DNA from: Ruminococcaceae bacterium UBA1691
GTDB taxonomy: Bacteria > Bacillota > Clostridia > Oscillospirales > Acutalibacteraceae
Direction: 5' to 3'
Length of the DNA stretch: 15,139 bases
Assembly: GCA_002320555.1 (NCBI GenBank)
Contig: DCJV01000120.1
Coordinates: 1 to 15,139 of the forward strand
Shown here: positions 1 to 5,535 of the stretch, in pieces
Numbering within the stretch: the first letter of the stretch is position 1
Layout: every line of letters begins with the position of its first letter
Made by a program: the position numbers and the translations under genes
Notes under the pieces: generated by a model
What the model was told of the DNA's origin: nothing
Databases searched by the model: none
The model's input: only the letters and a program-made list of their open reading frames with translations

Positions 1-239
1 CGATGCCCCTCACGCGGTAAATGCAGCTCTTTGAGCTTGCCCGCCCAATGGGTGAGCGGCTGTATGAGCGCTACGGTCTCCGGCTCGCTGGCGGCAAAAT
101 ATTTCAGCGGCTGAATATTGACGCTCGACGCTGTGTAGCGCGTGCAGTCGATCAACTCCTCCAGCATCGAGCGGTCGATGCGGAAGGAATCGTCATACCC
201 GCGGTAGCTGCGGTTCTTTTTTAATAGATCAATGAGCAT
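1..239 (-). CDS. Nitroreductase family protein, N-terminal part (truncated by window edge)
   Basis: The first 79 codons of a gene that runs off the left edge of the window. The product starts MLIDLLKKNRSYRGYDDSF, and the R-S-Y-R stretch close to the N-terminus is the FMN phosphate-binding signature of nitroreductase-fold flavoproteins; the later segment with SSVNIQPLKYF matches the usual second conserved block (family pattern: S..N.QPW). Members are FMN-dependent cytoplasmic oxidoreductases that use NAD(P)H to reduce nitro-compounds, quinones or flavins; the substrate cannot be told from this fragment. The start is the ATG at 237-239, preceded by an AGGAAGG ribosome site. A long leader (about 150 nt) separates it from the nearest promoter-like sequence and contains a perfect 14-bp palindrome. 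The C-terminal half is not visible, so the subfamily is unknown. Confidence 0.85.
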   Translation of the reverse strand, partial: MLIDLLKKNRSYRGYDDSFRIDRSMLEELIDCTRYTASSVNIQPLKYFAASEPETVALIQPLTHWAGKLKELHLPREGH

Positions 240-336
240 GGATCTGCCTTCCTTTCTATTGTGGATTGAAACAGACAAGACCGTAATTTGCAAACTGGGA
301 ATGCTGCCTTGGTTTTGCTGCGGCAAAGGCGCCATC

Positions 337-350
337 TATCATATATGATA
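337..350. repeat. Perfect 14-bp palindrome in the nitroreductase leader
   Basis: TATCATATATGATA is its own reverse complement. It lies about 100 bp upstream of the nitroreductase start, between the start and the nearest promoter-like sequence, in a 240-431 stretch that holds no gene. The size and symmetry fit an operator for a dimeric regulator, but AT-rich palindromes of this length also occur by chance. Confidence 0.35.
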
Positions 351-393
351 CTCAAATTACGCCCGGCCGCAGGCAGGGTGGGCAGCGTCAATG

Positions 394-421
394 ATTATAG
401 CATGAATTTTTTTCCGTCCAT
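394..421 (-). promoter_or_regulatory. Possible promoter for the nitroreductase gene
   Basis: Read on the minus strand there is an exact TATAAT at 399-394. The best -35 candidate at usual spacing is ATGGAC (421-416, spacer 16), which is poor; a better TTTACA lies at 426-421, but at 21 bp it is too far. The -10 is convincing, the -35 is not. Confidence 0.35.
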
Positions 422-431
422 GTAAAGGGAA

Positions 432-465
432 GCAGGCTGCGCAATGACCAGTTTGCACAGCCTAC
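432..465 (-). terminator. Hairpin terminator downstream of the lipase gene
   Basis: The arms 432-442 (GCAGGCTGCGC) and 455-465 (GCACAGCCTAC) form an 11-bp stem with two G-U pairs and a 12-nt loop, 16 bp after the lipase stop. On the minus strand it is followed by TTCCCTTT, a weak U-tract; on the plus strand it is followed by CTTTTT. It most likely ends lipase transcription. Confidence 0.6.
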
Positions 466-481
466 CTTTTTCGTTCTGATA

Positions 482-1768
482 TTAATTCGCTGTCTTTGGC
501 AGGGTCTCGATCATCTGCATCATATTGAGATAAAACTGCAGCGTTTTCTCCCGGTCACCATTGAGACCGATCACTGTCCCATGATCGCCGGGCAGGGTGG
601 GCATGACGTTCCAGCTCCCCTGCACGATATGAGATGCGTCGAAATCCACACCCGGATCATCCGAGGGCTTTTGTGCTGAGACGACGCTAACCAGGCCGTC
701 GTTGGGCAGCCAGCTTGCATCAATCGGATCGTCCGTGTCTGTATTGACCGCGTATTTGCCGATCAGGTTTGCAAACGGGATCAGAACCGGAAGGGTATCG
801 GCGTTTGCTACCTGATGATCGCTGAACGCAGACTGATGGGTTGTCAGGTAGGAATAGGAGAAGTAATAGATATTCCGCTCCATTCCGATGCGTTCGTTGA
901 GCAGGGCCGCGCCGTCGGGTGAGAGATCTGTGACCACGCTGTCGTCCGTCTCTTCAAAGATCAGTTTAAGCGCTCTCAGAAGCCGGTCCTGCGCGGATTC
1001 TCCCGGAATCGCCGTCAGGCCGAACTGCTCCAGGTGAAAATCGACGAACCCATTGAGCGGTGATCGGCCCATGATACCGGCATAGATATAACTCACCGCT
1101 TTGACCAGATCGGTCAGGTTCAGGTCGTCGGCGATATAGCGCAGTGTAGAGCCGTTGTGCGGCGTGCAGAGTGTGGTGACGGAATGCACCCAATTGGCCT
1201 TGCCTCCCGTAAAGAGCGGGGAAAGCTCTTTGGCGGGCGTGGCTTCCCGCTCTGCCGGGTCTCCGTTGGCGAGCAGCTCTGTTAGAAGACGAACCGTGTT
1301 ACCACCGAAACTGTGGCCGACGAGATTGACCTTTTTCAAAATGCCTTTTTTATCCTTTGTCCCCCAGCCCTCAAATAAGGGCGTGTCATAGGTGCGCCCG
1401 TAGCGGGCGTGGTTGTGCGCTTGAGAATGCGCCTTGCCATAGTCCACAGTACCGCCCGTCATCTGAGCGTAGAGCTCGCATGCACGGTCCCAGCAACTTG
1501 AAATTGGCCCTACAGAGGCGTCATAACATTCGTAGCCGTTGTCACGCAGGCGCGGCATCAGTGCGCCCGTGGTCGCGCCCCAGTAGGGAAGAAAGCTGTT
1601 GATCCCCTCGTCGGAGCCCCATCCGCCCATCCCGTGGACGAAGACATAGGGGTATTGGACATCTGCCATTTTGTCGACAGCCGCGCTAGAAGCGGGCAGC
1701 ACCGCCAGCACAGCCATGGCGGCTGCCAGCAGGAAGCTAGCAGCACGTTTTCCGATTTTTTGCCTCAT
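482..1768 (-). CDS. Secreted triacylglycerol lipase, family I.5-like (zinc-containing alpha/beta hydrolase)
   Basis: A 428-residue exported esterase/lipase that should hydrolyse acylglycerol ester bonds outside the cell. Residues 1-29 form a signal peptide (RQKIGKR, a hydrophobic run, then LPASSA). The oxyanion-hole motif FVHGMGG is at 43-49, the nucleophile Ser153 lies in GHSFGG, and Asp357 (PNDGLV) and His396 (GDHGT) complete the triad. Positions matching the zinc ligands of Geobacillus family I.5 lipases are all present: Asp94 (WDRACE), His114 and His120 (in the GGTVDYG...HARYGRTY block) and Asp281 (TDLS). A residue matching a reported calcium ligand just after the catalytic His is Thr instead of Glu, so the calcium site may be lost. 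The start is set by GGAGGT (1783-1778) 9 nt before the ATG at 1768; an in-frame ATG 12 codons upstream lacks such a site and would bury the signal peptide. It is a single gene with its own promoter and terminator. Confidence 0.9.
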   Translation of the reverse strand: MRQKIGKRAASFLLAAAMAVLAVLPASSAAVDKMADVQYPYVFVHGMGGWGSDEGINSFLPYWGATTGALMPRLRDNGYECYDASVGPISSCWDRACELYAQMTGGTVDYGKAHSQAHNHARYGRTYDTPLFEGWGTKDKKGILKKVNLVGHSFGGNTVRLLTELLANGDPAEREATPAKELSPLFTGGKANWVHSVTTLCTPHNGSTLRYIADDLNLTDLVKAVSYIYAGIMGRSPLNGFVDFHLEQFGLTAIPGESAQDRLLRALKLIFEETDDSVVTDLSPDGAALLNERIGMERNIYYFSYSYLTTHQSAFSDHQVANADTLPVLIPFANLIGKYAVNTDTDDPIDASWLPNDGLVSVVSAQKPSDDPGVDFDASHIVQGSWNVMPTLPGDHGTVIGLNGDREKTLQFYLNMMQMIETLPKTAN

Positions 1769-1844
1769 TTCATCGACACCTCCGGACAGGGAGCCAGCTC
1801 GCAAAGCGGCAAACGATACAAATGCTTTTCCTTTAATCCTCTAA

Positions 1845-1873
1845 ATTGTAACAAGAAAACAAATAACTTGCAA
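1845..1873 (-). promoter_or_regulatory. Sigma-A type promoter of the lipase gene
   Basis: On the minus strand, TTGCAA (1873-1868), a 17-bp spacer and TACAAT (1850-1845). Transcription should begin near 1838, giving a leader of about 70 nt before the lipase ATG at 1768. Confidence 0.75.
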
Positions 1874-1929
1874 CCGCATGTGATAATATTTTTGGGGAAA
1901 ACGGCACATTCTAAGGAGTGAACACAACT

Positions 1930-1952
1930 GCGGGAAAAGCTCTCTTTCCCGC
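1930..1952 (+). promoter_or_regulatory. Leader hairpin before the 49-residue gene
   Basis: GCGGGAAA (1930-1937) and TTTCCCGC (1945-1952) form a perfect 8-bp stem with a 7-nt loop. It ends 15 nt before the ribosome site of the small gene at 1984. There is no U-run after it, so it is not a typical terminator; it may stabilise the transcript or be a protein- or ribosome-responsive leader. No convincing sigma-A promoter was found between 1774 and 1930 on the plus strand; an isolated TGATAATAT at 1881-1889 is the nearest -10-like sequence. Confidence 0.45.
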
Positions 1953-1983
1953 CAGGCGTATTTGCGAAAGGAGATGTATTTTC

Positions 1984-2133
1984 ATGGAACGTTCTAAAAA
2001 AAAGCATGTCCGTGCTGTCAAAACGGCGGGTGATAACCAATGGACGACCTCCCACCAGAAAAGCGGCCCGGATAAGCGCCCGCGGCGCGACGGGCCAGGC
2101 GGGGAGCCGGGGCAGAAAACAGATGGGAAGTGA
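1984..2133 (+). CDS. Small, basic, hydrophilic 49-residue protein of unknown function
   Basis: The product begins MERSKKKHVRAVKTAGDNQ and is rich in Lys, Arg, Gly, Pro, Asp and Gln, with no hydrophobic stretch and no signal peptide, so it is probably soluble and largely unfolded, possibly nucleic-acid associated. The C-terminal half contains SGPDKRPRRDGPGGEPGQK, alternating basic and Gly/Pro residues. The case for a real gene is structural: AAAGGAG (1967-1973) lies 10 nt before the ATG, a perfect hairpin sits in the leader, and a strong intrinsic terminator starts 7 nt after the stop. An in-frame GTG at 1918 would extend it by 22 residues, but its only Shine-Dalgarno-like sequence (AAGGAG) abuts that codon directly. 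I do not recognise a family. Confidence 0.65.
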   Translation: MERSKKKHVRAVKTAGDNQWTTSHQKSGPDKRPRRDGPGGEPGQKTDGK

Positions 2134-2139
2134 AAGACG

Positions 2140-2172
2140 GCGGCCGGAAGCATCTGGCCGCTGTTTTGTTTG
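2140..2172 (+). terminator. Intrinsic terminator of the 49-residue gene
   Basis: GCGGCCGGA (2140-2148) pairs with TCTGGCCGC (2153-2161), a 9-bp stem with one G-U pair and a 4-nt loop, followed by TGTTTTGTTT. The 2173-2297 stretch after it holds no gene that I can support. Confidence 0.85.
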
Positions 2173-2297
2173 GGAAGCTTTTTTACTACCATTGCATAGG
2201 ATATAATAATTTATTCCCAATTTTGAGATAGGATTTCAATTCGATAATGTGAATATACATACTATCCCGGAGACTTCGCCGGAAAGCGCCTGAAAAC

Positions 2298-2325
2298 TTG
2301 ACAAAATGGTCGAAATTGCTATAAT
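2298..2325 (+). promoter_or_regulatory. Consensus promoter of the CBM9-like / nahK unit
   Basis: TTGACA (2298-2303) and TATAAT (2320-2325) with a 16-bp spacer, both hexamers perfect. The transcript should start near 2332, only about 20 nt before the first coding ATG, so little leader is left for regulation. Confidence 0.9.
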
Positions 2326-2353
2326 AATCTAGTTGCCATAAGGAGGCATGTGT

Positions 2354-2998
2354 ATGGCACAGTCTTACGTTGGACCGATTTTTGACGGGCCGCCTGATTG
2401 GGCGCGCGTCCCTATCGCCAGGCTGGAGAGCTTTCACTGGGAAGGGGAAGCCCCTTACCGTCCGGCCTCGTTCGCGCAGCTTTGCGCGGTGCGTGGAAAG
2501 GGCGTTTTTGTGCGGATGTGGTCTTTTGAAGATCCGGTCCGTGCCGTTGCGTGCGAGCGTGACGATCCGGTTTACAAAGACAGTTGTCTGGAATGCTTCC
2601 TGAATCCATTTCCCGCGCTGCAAAACGCCTATTTGAATTTCGAAATGAATCCGAAGGGCGTTTTTTTAACGGAATTTGGCCCGGGCCGGGAGGGTCGCGT
2701 CAGATTGTCGCAGATGACGGATTTGGCGCCCGTTGTTACGCCGTTTTCCTTATCAACGCCGCAGGGAGATGCTTGGGGTGTGCTGCTGTTGATTCCCGTG
2801 GAACTGATCGAGGCGGTTTACGGTAGGCCGTTTCCAATCGTCTCATGCACCATGGCGGGCAATTTTTACAAATGCGGCGATGAAACAAAACATCCCCATT
2901 TCGGCGCATATTTTCCGGTTGGCAGTGCGGCGCTTGGCTTTCATAACCCGCAGCGTTTCGGCACGATTGCTTTCACTGAAGAAGCAACTTACATATAA
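2354..2998 (+). CDS. Carbohydrate-binding family 9 (CBM9)-like protein
   Basis: A 214-residue protein without a signal peptide, made of one CBM9-like beta-sandwich domain. Family blocks visible are AQLCAVRGKGVFVRMWSFE (41-59, beta strands), DDPVYKDSCLECFLNP (70-85), AYLNFEMNPKGVFLTEFGPG (92-111), AWGVLLLIPVELI (140-152) and GNFYKCGDETKHPHFGAY (169-186), all characteristic of the stand-alone 'carbohydrate-binding family 9-like' proteins of Clostridia and Bacteroidetes. Sugar binding is known for CBM9 modules in xylanases; the role of stand-alone cytoplasmic forms is not established. The start is the second ATG: AAGGAGG (2340-2346) lies 7 nt before it, whereas the ATG at 2348 is only 1 nt away. 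It is followed after 38 nt by nahK, with no terminator between, so the two are probably co-transcribed and may both act in glycan use. Confidence 0.85.
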   Translation: MAQSYVGPIFDGPPDWARVPIARLESFHWEGEAPYRPASFAQLCAVRGKGVFVRMWSFEDPVRAVACERDDPVYKDSCLECFLNPFPALQNAYLNFEMNPKGVFLTEFGPGREGRVRLSQMTDLAPVVTPFSLSTPQGDAWGVLLLIPVELIEAVYGRPFPIVSCTMAGNFYKCGDETKHPHFGAYFPVGSAALGFHNPQRFGTIAFTEEATYI

Positions 2999-3036
2999 GA
3001 GTTTGATATTATTGTTAGAAAGGCTGTGTGTGACAC

Positions 3037-4140
3037 ATGAGCGAGCTTCCTTTCCAGCTTGAGGAGATCAAGCACCAGTTCGCGCTGGGTGGCGACTACA
3101 TCGGTTATGACAGGATTAACAACGGGCATATCAACAATACCTATGTCCTGCATTTCCAGGAGGACGGTCAAAACCGGGATTTCCTGCTGCAGCAGATCAA
3201 TACTCATGTCTTTCACAATCCGGATGAGCTCATGGAGAATATCCTCGGCGTGACCTCCTATCTGCGCCGGCAGATCGAGGCGGCGGGCGGAGATCCGGAG
3301 CGGGAAACGCTCACGGTCTACCGCACGATAGGCGGCACGCCCTATTATAAGGATGCAGAGGGTCATTGCTGGCGTATTTATAATTTTATTTCCAATGCCT
3401 ATACCTGCCAGAACATCACAGACCCGGTTGTTTTCCATAATGCGGCGAAGGCCTTCGGCACCTTCCAGCAGATGCTCGCGGATTATCCGAGCGACAGCCT
3501 GCATGAGACGATTCCGAATTTTCACAACACAGTCTCCCGTTTTCAGGATTTGCTCCAGGCGATCGAAGCGGATCAGGCGGGACGCGCAAAGCACGTGCAG
3601 GAGGAAATTGCTTTTGCAAAAGCACGCGAAGCGGACTGCCATGTGCTGCTTGACCTGATGGAGCGGGGCGATTTGCCCCTGCGCGTGACACACAACGATA
3701 CAAAGCTCAATAACGTGATGTTTGATAACGATACAAAGCAGGGCATCTGCGTCATCGATCTCGATACGGTCATGCCCGGCCTGTCCCTTTATGATTTCGG
3801 CGACAGCATTCGCTTCGGCGCCAACACGGCGGCAGAGGACGAAAAGGATCTTTCCCTCGTTTCGCTGGATTTGAATCTTTTTGAGCAGTATGTCAAGGGC
3901 TATCTCTCCACGGCAGGCCAGAGCCTGACAAAGGCGGAGGTCGACAATCTCGCATTTTCCGCAAAGCTGATGACCTTCGAGTGCGGCATCCGCTTCCTGA
4001 CGGATTACCTGAACGGTGATACATATTTCAAAACGGCTTATCCGGAGCACAATCTCGACCGTTGCCACACGCAGTTTGCGCTGGTGGCTGATATCGAGCG
4101 AAAAATGGTACAGATGCAGGAGATTGTCTCCAGGGCATAA
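3037..4140 (+). CDS. nahK: N-acetylhexosamine 1-kinase (aminoglycoside phosphotransferase fold)
   Basis: A 367-residue cytoplasmic kinase that should convert GlcNAc or GalNAc plus ATP to the sugar 1-phosphate, feeding UDP-sugar synthesis in salvage of host glycans (the LNB/GNB pathway of bifidobacteria). It follows the Bifidobacterium NahK sequence closely along its whole length: NNGHINNTYV (28-37, nucleotide loop), FLLQQINTHVF (49-59), WRIYNFI (112-118), the catalytic loop VTHNDTKLNN (217-226) with base Asp221, the metal-binding DLDTVMPG (241-248), and YDFGDSIRFGANTAAEDEKD (252-271). The length is normal for the family. The ribosome site is weak (AAAGG, about 13 nt upstream), which could mean translation coupled to the gene before it. 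No phosphorylase, epimerase or uridylyltransferase of the pathway is in the window. Confidence 0.88.
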   Translation: MSELPFQLEEIKHQFALGGDYIGYDRINNGHINNTYVLHFQEDGQNRDFLLQQINTHVFHNPDELMENILGVTSYLRRQIEAAGGDPERETLTVYRTIGGTPYYKDAEGHCWRIYNFISNAYTCQNITDPVVFHNAAKAFGTFQQMLADYPSDSLHETIPNFHNTVSRFQDLLQAIEADQAGRAKHVQEEIAFAKAREADCHVLLDLMERGDLPLRVTHNDTKLNNVMFDNDTKQGICVIDLDTVMPGLSLYDFGDSIRFGANTAAEDEKDLSLVSLDLNLFEQYVKGYLSTAGQSLTKAEVDNLAFSAKLMTFECGIRFLTDYLNGDTYFKTAYPEHNLDRCHTQFALVADIERKMVQMQEIVSRA

Positions 4141-4167
4141 AAAAACTATTGAATAGTCACAGAGAAT

Positions 4168-4200
4168 GGCCTGCGCTGATTTAGCGCAGGCCTCTTTTTG
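4168..4200 (+). terminator. Strong intrinsic terminator after nahK
   Basis: GGCCTGCGC (4168-4176) and GCGCAGGCC (4184-4192) form a perfect 9-bp GC-rich stem with a 7-nt loop, followed by TCTTTTTG. It lies 28 nt after the nahK stop and closes that unit. Confidence 0.93.
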
Positions 4201-4306
4201 CCATTCGGATGTGAATATGGCGGTCATAGGTTCCTTCTAGATGAGGAGCTGGCCGCAGGGCGGCCTGGTGATTCTTGAGCCTTGATAGAGGGCAGCGCTG
4301 AGGCTT

Positions 4307-4412
4307 GTTCATTTTCTTTGCTCGACACAAAGAAAACGAACCAAAAGAAATGCGCGGGGAGTTCCCTGCGGCTGTTTCTCTTGTTTCGTTCTCTTTTCAG
4401 AAGAAAAGAGAA
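4307..4412. repeat. Intergenic element with nested inverted repeats
   Basis: The 4201-4500 stretch contains no supported gene. Its core has two strong inverted repeats: GTTCATTTTCTTTG (4307-4320) against CAAAGAAAACGAAC (4328-4341), 13 of 14 pairs with a 7-nt loop, and TTCTCTTTTC (4389-4398) against GAAAAGAGAA (4403-4412), a perfect 10-bp stem with a 4-nt loop. A short GC-rich hairpin lies between them (about 4353-4370). The related arms (GTTC plus a T-rich run) suggest a modular element. The style resembles dispersed non-coding repeats found between genes of many bacteria, but whether it recurs in this genome cannot be seen here. Confidence 0.55.
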
Positions 4413-4503
4413 TGACGGAGCGTACAGCGAAACCAGGCACTCATTTTCTACACTATCCAATTTTCCGGCCGCACCTGTTGAGAAAAAATATATCCTAAAA
4501 CGC

Positions 4504-4532
4504 TTGACTTTATGTATCTACAATTATATAAT
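4504..4532 (+). promoter_or_regulatory. Consensus promoter of the small-gene cassette
   Basis: TTGACT (4504-4509), a 17-bp spacer and an exact TATAAT (4527-4532). Transcription should start near 4539, about 24 nt before the regulator ATG. The regulator encoded just downstream is a natural candidate to bind here, but no clear operator was found. Confidence 0.88.
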
Positions 4533-4562
4533 ATTTGTGGTAGCAAAAAGTGAGGTGAAGAA

Positions 4563-4742
4563 ATGGCTCCCAAAAAAACGGGCCGTCCGCCTTCAGACAA
4601 TCCCAAGGATAAAACACTGCGTGTTCGTGTTGACGACCGCACAATCGAAAAAATCGATCAATGTACACAGGCGCTCAACACCACTCGTTCCGATATTGTT
4701 CGAAAAGGGATCGATAAGGTATTCGACGACCTCAAAAAATGA
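4563..4742 (+). CDS. Ribbon-helix-helix (CopG-like) DNA-binding protein, 59 residues
   Basis: The product begins MAPKKTGRPPSDNPKDK, a basic Gly-Arg-Pro-Pro arm typical of small RHH regulators. KTLRVRVDD (17-25) is the DNA-contacting beta strand, helix A follows at about 26-39 (TIEKIDQCTQALN) and helix B at about 41-57 (TRSDIVRKGIDKVFDDL); the T-R-S-D-I-V pattern at the start of helix B is the usual RHH turn. These proteins bind operators as dimers and act as repressors, plasmid copy-number regulators or antitoxins. GAGGTGAAG lies directly upstream of the ATG at good spacing, and a consensus promoter lies just before that. It heads a cassette with two small genes of unknown role; no toxin family is recognisable beside it, so a simple repressor of its own operon is as likely as an antitoxin. 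Confidence 0.85.
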   Translation: MAPKKTGRPPSDNPKDKTLRVRVDDRTIEKIDQCTQALNTTRSDIVRKGIDKVFDDLKK

Positions 4743-4842
4743 AAGGAAGCGGCTCACCTCACAGCAAGAGAAACAGCCACTTCCAGTACCGCCAATGCCC
4801 AAAGGCATTTTCAGCGCAACTATTATACCATGCGCTCGAAAT

Positions 4843-4872
4843 CCTTTCAAGCATTGCGGCATTTGAAAGGAG
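4843..4872 (+). promoter_or_regulatory. Hairpin that covers the ribosome site of the 100-residue gene
   Basis: CCTTTCAA (4843-4850) is the exact reverse complement of TTGAAAGG (4863-4870), giving an 8-bp stem with a 12-nt loop. The right arm contains most of the Shine-Dalgarno sequence AAAGGAG (4866-4872) of the gene at 4882, so the fold would hide it from ribosomes. A second small hairpin (AATGCC 4794-4799 / GGCATT 4804-4809, then TTTTC) sits upstream and may act as a weak terminator after the regulator gene. No sigma-A promoter was seen in the 4743-4881 gap, so the downstream genes probably rely on readthrough from 4504. Confidence 0.5.
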
Positions 4873-4881
4873 TTTATTTTG

Positions 4882-5184
4882 ATGCAAAACGTATTCCCAA
4901 AATGGTTCCATCAATCCGCCAGCGAATCCCGCTCCGCCTGCGTCATGGACCACCGCCCCCGGCACCGCGCCTACCTGCAAACGGAGGAAGCCTACCAGCA
5001 GGCTATCCATGAAATGCAGGAGAAACTCGGCGAAGACCGTTCCCTTTTCCTCCGTGCGGAAGAGCTCCACAGCGCGCTGAGAAGCCGCGAAGAGGATTGG
5101 GTTTACCGGCAGGCTTTCTGCGACTGTATGTATCTGTTACGCTACATGGGTGCATTCTCCCTGCCGGACAGCATCACGGAATAA
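4882..5184 (+). CDS. Uncharacterised 100-residue protein, paralogue of the next gene
   Basis: A soluble, largely helical protein with no signal peptide or membrane segment. The middle (about 34-74) is rich in Glu, Gln, Leu and Arg (EAYQQAIHEMQEKL and following), suggesting a helical hairpin. The C-terminal segment EEDWVYRQAFCDCMYLLRYM (71-90) lines up with the C-terminus of the next gene product: both carry a W/F-V-Y-R-Q motif, an Asp four residues later and a Leu-rich helix ending in G-A-F/L. Similar short proteins ending in a 'VYRQG...D...L' helix occur in Clostridia without assigned function. The start is the ATG at 4882 with AAAGGAG 9 nt upstream (inside a hairpin); a TTG just before it is less likely. 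It lies 14 nt before the next gene. Confidence 0.75.
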   Translation: MQNVFPKWFHQSASESRSACVMDHRPRHRAYLQTEEAYQQAIHEMQEKLGEDRSLFLRAEELHSALRSREEDWVYRQAFCDCMYLLRYMGAFSLPDSITE

Positions 5185-5198
5185 CGGGAGGGAGTTCT

Positions 5199-5474
5199 AT
5201 GGATCTGGATCAGGCATACGACCTCTTTCTGAGTGAACTCTATCACCGCGCCGTGAAAGCCTTCGATCAATCTGACATCGGCCAGATGCTCTATGAGCAG
5301 GGCCAAAAAATGAAGGACGACATCGAAACGAACCTCTCCGCAAGGGAAAAGGAATTCACCTATTCCTGTCTGGAGCAGGTGCTCACCTCCTGCGGGAGGG
5401 AGGCCGAATTCGTCTACCGGCAGGGCCTGCGCGATGGCGTTGCAATGCTAAAACGCCTCGGGGCATTGACATAA
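5199..5474 (+). CDS. Uncharacterised 91-residue protein, paralogue of the previous gene
   Basis: A soluble helical protein beginning MDLDQAYDLFLSELYHRAVK. An acidic/Lys-rich middle (about 37-53) is followed by the conserved C-terminal helix EFVYRQGLRDGVAMLKRLGA (70-89), which shares the VYRQ motif, the following Asp and the terminal Gly-Ala with the preceding gene product. The N-terminal halves differ, so this is an old duplication or two members of one family kept together. The ATG at 5199 has GGGAGGGAG just upstream; the reading frame stays open further back, but that part overlaps the previous gene in another frame and is not used. A bidirectional terminator follows at 5489. A partnership between the two products (heterodimer) is possible but is inference. 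Confidence 0.78.
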   Translation: MDLDQAYDLFLSELYHRAVKAFDQSDIGQMLYEQGQKMKDDIETNLSAREKEFTYSCLEQVLTSCGREAEFVYRQGLRDGVAMLKRLGALT

Positions 5475-5488
5475 GCACATACGAAAAA

Positions 5489-5517
5489 ACGGGCTGCAAT
5501 CTCGCATTGCAGCCCGT
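5489..5517. terminator. Bidirectional terminator between the small-gene cassette and rex
   Basis: ACGGGCTGCAAT (5489-5500) and ATTGCAGCCCGT (5506-5517) form a perfect 12-bp stem with a 5-nt loop. On the plus strand it is followed by CCTGTTTT; on the minus strand the stem leads straight into TTTTTT. It therefore ends both the plus-strand cassette and the minus-strand acn-icd-rex operon, and is stronger on the minus strand. Confidence 0.92.
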
Positions 5518-5535
5518 CCTGTTTTGATGCAGCCG

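Noticed and set aside
1765..2220. Minus-strand frames of up to 151 codons upstream of the lipase
   Set aside because: They cross the lipase promoter and the terminator of the 49-residue gene and encode low-complexity sequence without a ribosome site.
2173..2297. AT-rich stretch with TATAAT at 2202-2207, a possible second promoter or small RNA
   Set aside because: The -35 position is only a T-run, and no terminator follows before the consensus promoter at 2298; nothing supports an RNA gene.
2989..4227. Open reading frame of 412 codons on the minus strand opposite nahK
   Set aside because: The frame covers nahK almost end to end and includes its terminator; it has no ribosome site, and NahK is strongly supported on the plus strand.
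4750..4835. Possible promoter in front of the two small paralogues (TATTAT at 4821-4826)
   Set aside because: No -35-like hexamer stands at 15-19 bp upstream, so I treat the cassette as one transcript.
4282..4866. Open reading frame of 194 codons on the plus strand through the repeat region
   Set aside because: It runs through the inverted repeats and the promoter and overlaps the RHH gene in another frame, which has the ribosome site and the domain; the composition is not protein-like.
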